Of a stretch of DNA of 64,000 nucleotides, positions 46,920-54,892 are shown piece after piece. Made by a program: the position numbers and the translations under genes. How positions within the stretch are numbered: the stretch's first letter is position 1; each line of letters starts with the position of its first letter. Under the pieces are notes generated by a model. That model saw only the letters and a program-made list of their open reading frames with translations, was not told where the DNA came from and ran no database searches. The stretch is from contig NZ_MOLY01000033.1 of assembly GCF_001956315.1 (NCBI RefSeq), positions 62,001 through 126,000 on the forward strand, given 5' to 3'. The DNA is from Sphingomonas montana. Its GTDB lineage: Bacteria; Pseudomonadota; Alphaproteobacteria; Sphingomonadales; Sphingomonadaceae.

Positions 46920-47336
46920 TCAGGGGATATTCTTGGCCTCGCGCCGGGCAAGGTCACGTTCGGCGCGGGCCTGCGCCAGGAACTGCTGGAAACAGCCGGT
47001 CTGCCCGTTCGATCCGCCGGTGTTGCAACTGCCGGGCAGACCCTGGCGGCTGACATTTTCGAGGTCGAGCGAGCGGGCACCCCAAGCCATTGCGGGCTGG
47101 TCGGTCTTGCGCTTGTTGCGCAGCGGTTTCGGCACGCGATAGCGTTCCCCCTCCGGCACGCGGGCGCAGACGATGATTTCCTCCCCCGTGCTGCGCGGGC
47201 AGGGATCCTTGCCGTAGACGGTCAATTGCGAAATCCGTTCGGGCGGCGTGCCGCTGACTTTCGGCATGTCCTGCGCCGAAGCGGGGACAGCCGTGGTCGC
47301 CGCCAGCAGCAGCCAGAGCAGAGCGGGCGTCTTCAT
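46920..47336 (-). CDS. Exported hypothetical protein of sphingomonads
   Basis: 138 residues. Signal peptide MKTPALLWLLLAATTAVPASA. The mature protein has CPRSTGEEIIVCARVPEGE, a Cys-containing motif common in sphingomonad periplasmic proteins, then RYRVPKPLRNK and a Gly/Cys-rich SCNTGGSNGQTGC. The four cysteines suggest two disulfides. No function known. It lies 43 bp upstream of the radical-SAM gene on the same strand but the link is weak. Confidence 0.7.
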   Translation of the reverse strand: MKTPALLWLLLAATTAVPASAQDMPKVSGTPPERISQLTVYGKDPCPRSTGEEIIVCARVPEGERYRVPKPLRNKRKTDQPAMAWGARSLDLENVSRQGLPGSCNTGGSNGQTGCFQQFLAQARAERDLARREAKNIP

Positions 47337-47397
47337 CGATCTTCTCCGATATGAACCACCGGATCAGGCGCGCAACCGGCTGAGCGCAGGATGAACG

Positions 47398-48783
47398 TCA
47401 TGCGTCCGTGGCGTCGAGCTTCAACAGCGCATCGCGCGCCGCGTTCTGTAGCACCTCCGCCGTGGTCGGGTGGTAGTAGGCCTGATCCGCCAGTTCGTGG
47501 AGGGTGAGGCCGGACGCGATGCCGTGTGCCACGAGATGGGCGACATGTTCGGCATCCGGGCCGACGATGGTGGCCCCCAGCACGCCGCCGTCATGATCGG
47601 CATAGAGCCGCACCAAGCCATCGCTGCGTGCCTCGACATGGACGCGCCCATTGTCGCCGAAGCTGGCCGTGCCGGTGACGCCATCGTCCGGCAGTTCGTC
47701 ATATTCGACGCCGACGACGGCGATCTGCGGGTCGGTAAAGGTGATGGCGAGTAGCGGAAGGATGGGATCGCGGCGCAGGTCGTCCGGTCGGGCAGCGTTG
47801 TGCCCGGCCAGTCGGCCGGATCGGGCCGCCTCGTGCAGGACCGGACGACAGGCGCGCGCGTCGCCGGCGATGAAGACCATCGAATCGCCACAGCGGCCGG
47901 TGGCGGCGGCGAAATGCGGGGTGCCATGGTCGTCGCGGTCGAGCCCGCTGGCGTCCAGGCCCAGCATGTCGAGCGCCGGGGGGCGGCCGGCGGCGGCAAG
48001 GACGAGTTCGAAGCTGTCCTCGCCCGCCGCATCGCCGTCCCACGCCAGCCGGACGCCGCCGTCAACGGGTTCGGCGGCGGTCAGGTCCGCACCCAGATGG
48101 ATCGTGAAGTCCTGCGCCAGTCGGTCGCGCGCCACCCGTTCGGCGTCGGGATCGGCGATGCCAGCGATCCCGTCCGATTTGTCGATCACGGTCACGCGCG
48201 TCCCCAGGCGCGCGAAGGCGGCGGCCAGTTCCAGTCCGATCGCCCCCGCGCCCAGCACGGCAAGTGTCGCCGGCAGAGTCGCGATTTCGAAGATCGTGTC
48301 GCTGGTGCGGACGCGGTCGGCCACGGCATCCAGTATGTCGGGAAGCTTCGGCGCGGACCCGGCGGCGATGACGATCGCGCGCGGTGCGATCTCCGGCCCG
48401 CCGTCGACCGAGAGCCGGTCGGGCGCGGTGAAGCGCGCGCGGCCGCGGATGTAGCGATCGGCCGGGATCGCGGCGACGTCTTCCATGACGGACGCCACGA
48501 AATAGTCGCGCTCGCGGCGCACCCGGTCCATCACCGCGGGTCCATCCACGCCGACCGTACCGACCGACACGCCGAACGATGCCGCCTGGCGCGCATGGTG
48601 GATGCTGGCGGCCGCCGCAATGAGCGCCTTGGACGGCATGCACCCGACGCGGGCGCAGGTGGTGCCATCCGGTCCAGCCTCGATCACCACGGCGTGCGCA
48701 CCCGTCGCGGCAGCCGCCTTGTAGGCCGCCAGCCCGGCGGAGCCGGCCCCGATGATGGCGACGTCGCAGTCGATGCGCTGCAT
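47398..48783 (-). CDS. Dihydrolipoyl dehydrogenase-like flavoprotein
   Basis: A 461-residue class I pyridine-nucleotide disulfide oxidoreductase. FAD site DVAIIGAGSAGLAAYKAA, redox pair TCARVGCMPSK (CxxxxC), NAD site LAVLGAGAIGLELAAAFAR, second FAD motif MVFIAGDAR, and the dimer-interface His-Glu pair YYHPTTAEVLQ. The sequence fits dihydrolipoyl dehydrogenase, but no E2 subunit is nearby and the spacer CARVGC differs from the usual CLNVGC, so the partner is unclear; soluble transhydrogenase or a mercuric-reductase-like role is less likely. Confidence 0.85.
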   Translation of the reverse strand: MQRIDCDVAIIGAGSAGLAAYKAAAATGAHAVVIEAGPDGTTCARVGCMPSKALIAAAASIHHARQAASFGVSVGTVGVDGPAVMDRVRRERDYFVASVMEDVAAIPADRYIRGRARFTAPDRLSVDGGPEIAPRAIVIAAGSAPKLPDILDAVADRVRTSDTIFEIATLPATLAVLGAGAIGLELAAAFARLGTRVTVIDKSDGIAGIADPDAERVARDRLAQDFTIHLGADLTAAEPVDGGVRLAWDGDAAGEDSFELVLAAAGRPPALDMLGLDASGLDRDDHGTPHFAAATGRCGDSMVFIAGDARACRPVLHEAARSGRLAGHNAARPDDLRRDPILPLLAITFTDPQIAVVGVEYDELPDDGVTGTASFGDNGRVHVEARSDGLVRLYADHDGGVLGATIVGPDAEHVAHLVAHGIASGLTLHELADQAYYHPTTAEVLQNAARDALLKLDATDA

Positions 48784-48855
48784 TTCACTCTCCCGAATTA
48801 GCGACCAACGCCCGAAATCGCCGCTATGTCCCTCTCGGACGCACAGCGAAAGGGT

Positions 48856-50055
48856 TCACGGCGCGGCAGGGACCGCGGTGTGCCCCGCGAGCAGCGCCAG
48901 CGCGCGGGCCAGCACCGGATCGATCCCGGCGCGCAACTGGGCCAGCGACTGGACGACGGGGAAGGCGGGGACGAGCCCGCGCCCTTCCAGCCGGACGTCG
49001 TTGGCGGTGCGGATGTCGAACACCGCCACCCACAATTCTCCGCCGTCGGGCAACAGCGTGCGCGCGGCCCCGGTTACGGCACCGGCGGTGGTGCCGCCGA
49101 CGACGACACCGCGCCCGCTGTCCTGCACCAGCGCGGCCAGGATTTCGGCACCGCTGGCGCTGCGCGGCCCGACGAGCACGGCGAGCGGACCGGCAAAGCT
49201 GCGGCGGCCGGCCCCAACGATCGGCACGGCCAGCGTGCGGCCGCGCGCGACGCGGTTCAGCAGCGTGCGTTTCCGATCGAACAGCAGCCCCGCGACGCGC
49301 GCGACGGACAGCGCCTCGCCCCCTTCATTCTCGCGCAGGTCCAGGATCAGCGCGGCGGGGGGATCGGCGGCGATCTCGTCCACCATCCAGCGATCCTCGC
49401 CACCCGCGAAGACGTCGAAGGCGAGCAGCAGGACGTCGTGCCCCAAGCGCGTGGCCCGGCGGGCCGGTTCGGGCGGCAGCAGCGTGCTGACCAGATCCAG
49501 CGTGCGAGGCCGGTCCGCCAGGTCGCGAAAGGCGAAGCGCGCCCGTTGCCCGGCGCGGGGGTGCCAGTCGTCGTCGACCGGGCGGCCGTCCACGCTGTCG
49601 ATCAGCCAGCCGGGCCGGACACCGGCCGCCGCCGCAGGACCGTCCGCGCGGACCGCCAGCACGCGCCAGACGCCGTCCGTGGGCCAGGCGGACAGCCCGA
49701 ACTGCGCGCTGTCCGCGCCGGCGTCCGCATCGGCATCGCGGCGGACGGCACCGGGTGTGCGGATGTAGACGTGGCTGTCGCCGACCGTGGCAAGCATGGC
49801 GGAGAGGATGCGGTAGAGCGCGGTTTCGTCCGGGGCGGCGATCGCTTGCGGGCGGTAGCGGGCGTAGGCGGTGTTCCAGGCTTCGCCCAGCCGGGCGCGG
49901 TCCCAGTAGCGGCGGTCGACCTCGTCCCAGACGCGGTCGAACAGGCGGGCGTTTGCGTCTGCAACGGCCGCCGGTGCCGCCGCGGCGAGCGACAGGCCGG
50001 CGATCAGCGCCAGCAGCGCGCGACGCGTGGTGGGCGCGATCAGGGGGCCGTGCAT
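48856..50055 (-). CDS. S41-family serine peptidase
   Basis: A 399-residue exported protease. Tat-like or Sec signal TTRRALLALIAGLSLAAAAPA. N-terminal helical domain, a PDZ-like segment (GVRPGWLIDSVDGRPVDDDW), then the S41 core: AALILDLRENEGG, VLVGPRSASGAEILAALV with the catalytic Ser in SASGAE, and GRGVVVGGTTAGAVTG. C-terminal-processing-protease relative with unknown substrate. It overlaps the upstream hypothetical gene by 16 bp, so the two are co-expressed. Confidence 0.85.
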   Translation of the reverse strand: MHGPLIAPTTRRALLALIAGLSLAAAAPAAVADANARLFDRVWDEVDRRYWDRARLGEAWNTAYARYRPQAIAAPDETALYRILSAMLATVGDSHVYIRTPGAVRRDADADAGADSAQFGLSAWPTDGVWRVLAVRADGPAAAAGVRPGWLIDSVDGRPVDDDWHPRAGQRARFAFRDLADRPRTLDLVSTLLPPEPARRATRLGHDVLLLAFDVFAGGEDRWMVDEIAADPPAALILDLRENEGGEALSVARVAGLLFDRKRTLLNRVARGRTLAVPIVGAGRRSFAGPLAVLVGPRSASGAEILAALVQDSGRGVVVGGTTAGAVTGAARTLLPDGGELWVAVFDIRTANDVRLEGRGLVPAFPVVQSLAQLRAGIDPVLARALALLAGHTAVPAAP

Positions 50056-50933
50056 CGCAGCGTCAGGCGGCGGGTGCGGGTTTCAAACCGGATGTCCGGG
50101 CAGGCATCGAGCAGGTCGCGGCCCAGCGTGACCGCCGATATCGCGCGTTGCGGCGGCGGGGTGCGGGCGGTGACGCGGATGTCGCCAGCTACGATATCGG
50201 GGGCGGAATCGACGCCGGGAACCGGGGGCAGCGCGTTGTCGCCCCGGAAATCCGCGGTACGGACCTGCGCCCGGGCGATCGTGAAGCCGGCGATCGCCAC
50301 CGGCCGGTCGAGCAGCATGGTGCGGACCGGGCGGGGGATGCCGAAGGCGCGCGTTTCGGTGCCGGTCTCCGCGGTGAAGCGGCCCGCGCCGCCGCGGGCG
50401 AGCACGGCGGCCCCCGCACCGGTGGCGAGCGTTGCGGCATGGTTCAGCGTGAAGAGGAGCAGGACCGGGCCGCCGGGGGTGCGGGCGCGGGTGAACAGGC
50501 CGAGATCCTCGCTGCGTTCCATGGCGAAGTTGACGGTACGGGTGGGCGTGGTGGCGGCGGGCGAGGTGAAGTGGAGTTCGGCGAAGGGGAGGAGGTCGGG
50601 CGCGATTTCGCCGTCGACGTTCGTGCAGCAGGGGCGCGGGTAGCTGGAGGCGGTGACGTCGACCTTGCGGCCGGCGACGATCAGGCGCGCGCGGGCGACG
50701 CGGCCGGGAATAGAGATGCGGCCGACTTGGGCGCCGCCGTCGCGTTCGAACTTGAGGGTGGTCAGGCTGGCTGCGGCGTCGGGGTTGAGTTCGACCACGG
50801 CGTGCTGGTCCAGGGCCACGCGGAGGCGGAGCGGCACGTTGTCGATCGTGGCGGACACGACCGGGTCGGCGCGGTCGAGCGTCAGCGTGCCGGTGGGGGC
50901 GGCGAGCAGGAGGGCGGTCAGCGCGGCGATCAT
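50040..50933 (-). CDS. Exported hypothetical protein (all-beta)
   Basis: 297 residues with a short signal peptide (MIAALTALLLAAPTG). The rest reads as beta-strand-rich, with VALDQHAVVELNPDAAASL early and DLLDACPDIRFETRTRRLTL late; I see no confident aspartic-protease DTG pair. Function unknown. It lies between two peptidase genes on the same strand: its 3' end overlaps the S41 gene and its start is 48 bp after the S9 stop, so a three-gene operon is likely. Confidence 0.7.
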   Translation of the reverse strand: MIAALTALLLAAPTGTLTLDRADPVVSATIDNVPLRLRVALDQHAVVELNPDAAASLTTLKFERDGGAQVGRISIPGRVARARLIVAGRKVDVTASSYPRPCCTNVDGEIAPDLLPFAELHFTSPAATTPTRTVNFAMERSEDLGLFTRARTPGGPVLLLFTLNHAATLATGAGAAVLARGGAGRFTAETGTETRAFGIPRPVRTMLLDRPVAIAGFTIARAQVRTADFRGDNALPPVPGVDSAPDIVAGDIRVTARTPPPQRAISAVTLGRDLLDACPDIRFETRTRRLTLRCTAP

Positions 50934-50981
50934 GCGGGCACGATGGTCATGGTCGGCATGACGCTGCGCTGAATACCGTCA

Positions 50982-53057
50982 TCAACGCGGCGGGCCGCCC
51001 AGCTCGCGGTTGAGGTAGGCGAGGATCATCGCGGCGCGTTGGGCATCCTCGGTGCGGTCGGCGCCGGCGGCGTGGCCGCCTTCGAGTGCCTCGGAATAAT
51101 AGAAGCGGTCGCCGAGCTGCTCCAGGCGGGCGGCGAACTTGCGGGCGTGGGCGGGGTGGACGCGGTCGTCCTTGGTCGATGTGTAGATAAAGGGCGCGGG
51201 GTAGCGGACGCCGGGCTTCAACTGCTGCAACGGCGAGTAGCGCTGGATGAACGCCCAGTCGGCGGGGACGTCCGGGTCGCCATATTCGCCCATCCACGAT
51301 GCGCCGGCCAGCAGGTGGGAGTAACGCTGCATGTCGATCAGCGGCGATCCCATCACGACCGCGCCGTAGAGGTCGGGGCGCTGCGTCATGGCGACGCCGA
51401 CGAGCAGCCCGCCGTTGGAGCGGCCGGACACCGCGATCTTCCGCGGGGCGGACACGCCGGTGCGGATCAGGTCCTCCGCCACGGCGTGGAGATCGTCATA
51501 GGCGTTCTGGCGTTTCTCGCGCAGCGCGGCCTGGTGCCAGGCGGGGCCATATTCGCCGCCGCCGCGGATGTTGGCGAGGACATAGGCATTGCCCTGTTCC
51601 GCCCAGAACAGCCCGACCGGGCCGGCGCGGTAGGGTTGTTCGGTGAGGTAGGTCGGCGTCTGCGCTGCCTTGAACCCGCCATAAGCGTGGATCAGCGCGG
51701 GGACGGGCCCGGTGGCGCCGGCGCGGCGGACGAGGAAATAGGGGATCTTCGTCCCGTCCTTCGACGTGGCGAAGCGTTGCGTGACCGAAAACTGCTTCGC
51801 GTCGAAGCGGGCGGGGAGGGCCTGGACGACCGTCGGTCTAGCGCCCGGTGCGATGGCGTAGAGCGTGGGGGGCAGCGTCATGCCCTCCACCGTGGCGAAG
51901 GCGAGGTCTTGCGCGCCCGATGCGGTGTCGAGATGGACGGTGGCGTTGGCGGGGAGCGGGAGCGCGGTCTGCGTCCAGCCGGTTGCACCGGGCGTGGCGG
52001 GGCGGGTGAGCGCGACGAGCTTGCCCGACACGTCGTCGAGCAGCTTCACCCACAGGACGGACTTGCCGGCGGAGACCTCCTCGATCGCCTGGGCGCGGGT
52101 GGGGGCGAGCACCAGTTCGGGCGTGACCGGGCGGCCGGCCAGCACGTCGGCGATGCGGTAGGCGACGAGCGCGCCCTGCGGCTGGGACCCCCACGCGCTG
52201 TTCAGCTTGGCGATCAGGCGGCCGTCGATGACGTCCTGGACATCGGCGTCAGCGGGGAGGGGGGAGGGGACGAGCCGGCCGTCGGGCGCGACGTGGCTGA
52301 GTTCGGACCGGTAGAAGTCGAGCCCGCGCATGTAGAGCGGCCAGGCGGTGGTGCCGTCGACGATGGTGGTGACGCCGACCCGCACGTCGGTGGCGCGCCC
52401 CTCGCCCACCACGGGGGCGGCGGCGAGAGCGGTGCCGCGGACCCAGCGCTTGACGATCCGCGGATAGCCGGAGGTGGTGAGCGTGCCGGCCCCGTAGTCG
52501 GTCGCGACGTACAGGCTATCGCCCGGGCCCCAGGCGACGTCGCTCTTGGCGGCGGGCAGCGTGAAGCCGCCGGGGACGAAGCGGCCGGCGGCGAGGTCAT
52601 ATTCGCGCTCCACCCCCGCATCGGTGCCGCCGTCGGCGATTGAGACCATGCAGCGGTCATAGGCGGGCGCGCGGCAGGTGGCGCCGTGCCAGACCCAGCT
52701 CTTGCCCTCCGCCCGGCCGAGCGCATCGACGTCGATCAGCGTGCGCCACTGCGGCTTGCCCGCGCGGAACGCCGCGAGTGGCGAGATGCGCCACAGGCCG
52801 CGTGGGTTCTTCGCGTCGCGCCACAGGTTGAGGACATTGTCGCCGGCGATCTGCGGCGTCGCGATCTGCGCATCGTCCTGCAAAAGCCCAAGCGCGCGGG
52901 CGCGCGTGGCGGCGAACCCCGGCGTCGCCTCCAGCGCGGTCCGCGTCGCCGCATTCCACCCCCGCACCTGCGCCAGCGCCTGCACCCCCTCGACCTGTTC
53001 GGTATAGGCCAGCGGATCGGGCGTCGCGGCGAGCAGCAGCAGGGCAAGAGCAATCAT
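50982..53057 (-). CDS. Prolyl oligopeptidase family protein (S9A)
   Basis: A 691-residue serine peptidase. Short N-terminal signal-like stretch MIALALLLLAATPDP; a seven-bladed propeller (~residues 70-410); then the alpha/beta-hydrolase domain: HAYGGFKAAQTPTYL, ANIRGGGEYGPAWHQAAL, catalytic Ser in SGRSNGGLLVG, Asp in STKDDRVHPAHARK and His in EGGHAAGADR. It probably cleaves short proline-containing peptides in the periplasm. Confidence 0.9.
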   Translation of the reverse strand: MIALALLLLAATPDPLAYTEQVEGVQALAQVRGWNAATRTALEATPGFAATRARALGLLQDDAQIATPQIAGDNVLNLWRDAKNPRGLWRISPLAAFRAGKPQWRTLIDVDALGRAEGKSWVWHGATCRAPAYDRCMVSIADGGTDAGVEREYDLAAGRFVPGGFTLPAAKSDVAWGPGDSLYVATDYGAGTLTTSGYPRIVKRWVRGTALAAAPVVGEGRATDVRVGVTTIVDGTTAWPLYMRGLDFYRSELSHVAPDGRLVPSPLPADADVQDVIDGRLIAKLNSAWGSQPQGALVAYRIADVLAGRPVTPELVLAPTRAQAIEEVSAGKSVLWVKLLDDVSGKLVALTRPATPGATGWTQTALPLPANATVHLDTASGAQDLAFATVEGMTLPPTLYAIAPGARPTVVQALPARFDAKQFSVTQRFATSKDGTKIPYFLVRRAGATGPVPALIHAYGGFKAAQTPTYLTEQPYRAGPVGLFWAEQGNAYVLANIRGGGEYGPAWHQAALREKRQNAYDDLHAVAEDLIRTGVSAPRKIAVSGRSNGGLLVGVAMTQRPDLYGAVVMGSPLIDMQRYSHLLAGASWMGEYGDPDVPADWAFIQRYSPLQQLKPGVRYPAPFIYTSTKDDRVHPAHARKFAARLEQLGDRFYYSEALEGGHAAGADRTEDAQRAAMILAYLNRELGGPPR

Positions 53058-53182
53058 GCGGGACCTTTCCGGAGGGAGGGGTCAGCGTATCCTGTGATGG
53101 GTGTGGGGGGAAGGTGGGGACTTGATTTCGGTGAGCAGCGTCAACGAAAGCGATGAGCCAAACACTAGGTCCATGTTGATTC

Positions 53183-53746
53183 TCAAGCCCGAGCGCGCAA
53201 CGCAACTCTCTTTTCAACCCCGGTCATTCGACAACGCCAATGACACAGTGCTTCGCTCACGCCAAATTCGGCTGCAATACTGGAAACGGACAAGCCGCAA
53301 CTACGGTCCCGGAGCAGAGCTTGCTCAGGCAGTAGTAATGCTGCCCCAAGCCAATCGGCTTCATCCTCTTGTTCAGGAGAATAATCAGATAAGAGAAGTA
53401 GCCCGCTGGGAGACACGGTCACCTCGGCCGGGATGTGCTCAAGGGTAATATGTGCAAGTTCGTGCATAAGCGTTGCAGTTTGCCTGGTTCGCGGATGCGT
53501 AGAGTTTAAGACTACAACGTGCGTGCCTTCTTCAAGCAGGGTCATGCCGGACCAGCTATCTGGGTCGGTCCGAAGCAGCTGGGTAGCGTGCTCTAGTTCT
53601 AAATCGAGCTCGTCGGCGCCGAACACCATGGCTGAAAGCGTATCAGCAAACTCCCAGGGGCAGAGCCGCGCCATGGGGTCTAGCCCGAGACTGACACGTG
53701 CGGATACCGACCGACGTTCCGCTTCCGCCTTGAACCCACGTCTCAT
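53183..53746 (-). CDS. ImmA/IrrE-type metalloprotease
   Basis: A 187-residue zinc peptidase. The zinc helix is LMHELAHITLEH (HExxH, with a further downstream Glu in EQEDEADWLGAALLLP). Start at 53746 with GAGGA six bases upstream and 1 base after the XRE stop; the frame extends further but overlaps the regulator. The classic partner is an XRE repressor cleaved by ImmA on stress, releasing a mobile element or stress operon. The codon use and base composition are visibly less GC-rich than neighbours, suggesting transfer. Confidence 0.85.
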   Translation of the reverse strand: MRRGFKAEAERRSVSARVSLGLDPMARLCPWEFADTLSAMVFGADELDLELEHATQLLRTDPDSWSGMTLLEEGTHVVVLNSTHPRTRQTATLMHELAHITLEHIPAEVTVSPSGLLLLSDYSPEQEDEADWLGAALLLPEQALLRDRSCGLSVSSIAAEFGVSEALCHWRCRMTGVEKRVALRARA

Positions 53747-53747
53747 T

Positions 53748-54101
53748 TTATTCCTCGCGCTCCAGCTCCGCACGAGCTCGACGCGCTCTTTGAGCAGCAA
53801 GAATTAGCGCGCCAAGAGATGTCGCAGTCTCTTTCGATACCGTCGGCTTCTTACGAAAATGAGCTACTGCACGCCCGGGGCTTGCCACAGAGGCCTCACG
53901 TTCCACGCCAAGAAAACGTGCGGGATCTACCTCTAACCAACGGCAAATCTTAGCGAACGTCGCCAAGTCCGGCAGATTGCCATTCTCGACCCTCGATAAT
54001 GTTGCAGGACTGACCTCCGCGTCAGCCGCCGCCGCTCGGATACCTCGTGTACCCCGCTTACGAATTATCAGTCGGCCCAGTTCCTCAATCGGAAGGGTCA
54101 T
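53748..54101 (-). CDS. XRE-family HTH regulator
   Basis: A 117-residue Cro/C1-type protein. HTH: RGIRAAAADAEVSPATLSRV then ENGNLPDLATFAKICRWLEV, typical of repressors. The C-terminal tail is basic and helical. The start at 54101 (MTLPIEELGRLIIRKRG) is preferred over ATG at 54140 because the upstream residues are unconserved. It overlaps nothing but is followed at once by the ImmA-type gene. The 42-bp dyad at 54204-54245 lies 103 bp upstream, a probable self-binding operator. Confidence 0.85.
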   Translation of the reverse strand: MTLPIEELGRLIIRKRGTRGIRAAAADAEVSPATLSRVENGNLPDLATFAKICRWLEVDPARFLGVEREASVASPGRAVAHFRKKPTVSKETATSLGALILAAQRARRARAELEREE

Positions 54102-54203
54102 AAAATCTCCAACAACAGCGTTGACTCGAATCCAACGCACCAGTAGCGTCTCTCCAGTAAGACAAGTCGCCTCACGGCTGAAACTGCCTTATGTCTAAGA
54201 CGG

Positions 54204-54245
54204 TGAATCAGATGCACGCTTAAGTGTCAAGCGTTCGGTGATTCA
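54204..54245. promoter_or_regulatory. Nested 42-bp dyad between divergent arms
   Basis: TGAATCA-N5-ACGCTT-N7-AAGCGT-N4-TGATTCA: two nested inverted repeats sharing nearly one centre (54225). The centre carries TGTCAA on the plus strand, i.e. a TTGACA -35-like box facing the XRE gene; no good -10 follows. Position between the XRE-ImmA arm and the DUF2188 arm, and the repressor-like layout, make this a strong operator candidate for the XRE protein. Confidence 0.6.
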
Positions 54246-54268
54246 GCCAGATATAAAGGAAGCAGAAG

Positions 54269-54493
54269 ATGAGCGGTAAGAACCAGTATGTTGTTCGCAA
54301 TGGGAATGGTTGGGGCGTTCGTGGGGAGGGTAATTCTCGCCTGACCGCGCGTTGCGAAACCCAGGCCGAGGCTATCGGAATGGGGCGTGAGATCGCCCGC
54401 AACCAAGCCGCCGAACTTCGTATCCAGGGCAGTAACGGCCAGTTCCGTGAAAGCTGGAGCTACGGCAACGATCCGTTTCCACCAAAGGGATAA
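54269..54493 (+). CDS. DUF2188 small protein
   Basis: 74 residues. Reads YVVRNGNGWGVRGEG, TARCETQAEAIGMGREIA, AAELRIQGSNGQFRESWSYG and NDPFPPKG, matching the DUF2188 pattern (GWxV..., TQ.EAI..A..IA, EL.I....G....SYG.DP.P). AAGGAAG is 7 bases upstream. The family is common next to phage-like regulators and of unknown function. It is divergent from the XRE-ImmA pair and 3 bases ahead of the next small gene. Confidence 0.8.
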   Translation: MSGKNQYVVRNGNGWGVRGEGNSRLTARCETQAEAIGMGREIARNQAAELRIQGSNGQFRESWSYGNDPFPPKG

Positions 54494-54496
54494 GTG

Positions 54497-54700
54497 ATGA
54501 AACTGACCTTTAATGGAAAGAACATCACTTCGTCTGGGCAACTCGGTCGTGAGTTCGAGAAGTCCGTTCGATTGGCTATGGATGCGCAGGTCAAGGCAGC
54601 TGCACCTCCTGGAGTAAAGGTTAGAAAGACCTCTCAAGGCTACGTTGCTGAAGGCGACGCGAACGCGATTGAAAAAATGGCTGATCGTCTGGGGAAGTAG
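54497..54700 (+). CDS. Small protein of unknown function, paired with DUF2188
   Basis: 67 residues, no recognised domain. MKLTFNGKNITSSGQLGRE then FEKSVRLAMDAQVKAAAPPG, a conserved-looking GVKVRKTSQGYVAEGDANA and a C-terminal helix IEKMADRLGK. ATG at 54497 is preferred to the GTG just before it; AGGG is 8 bases upstream. It lies 3 bases after the DUF2188 stop and ends before a strong terminator, so it is the last gene of a two-gene operon. Basic N-terminal half and acidic loop could fit a DNA- or RNA-binding protein, but this is speculation. Confidence 0.65.
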   Translation: MKLTFNGKNITSSGQLGREFEKSVRLAMDAQVKAAAPPGVKVRKTSQGYVAEGDANAIEKMADRLGK

Positions 54701-54724
54701 CTCTAGCCTTTCTGAATGTCTCTG

Positions 54725-54756
54725 GGGCGCGATCTATCAGATGGCGCCCTTTTTTT
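54725..54756 (+). terminator. Rho-independent terminator
   Basis: GGGCGC (54725-54730) pairs with GCGCCC (54744-54749) across a 13-base loop, followed by seven T (54750-54756). It lies 25 bp after the stop of the small gene and closes the DUF2188 operon. Confidence 0.8.
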
Positions 54757-54892
54757 GATGGTTTCCGAATATTGGCTCACGGTTGGGGCTTTGCGCGGAC
54801 TTGGCTTTGAACGCGGGCGCTGACTGACGGTAACAGGCCTGTGCCTCAACCGACGCTTGCATCCCCACCACACCGTGTCCCAAAACACTCCC

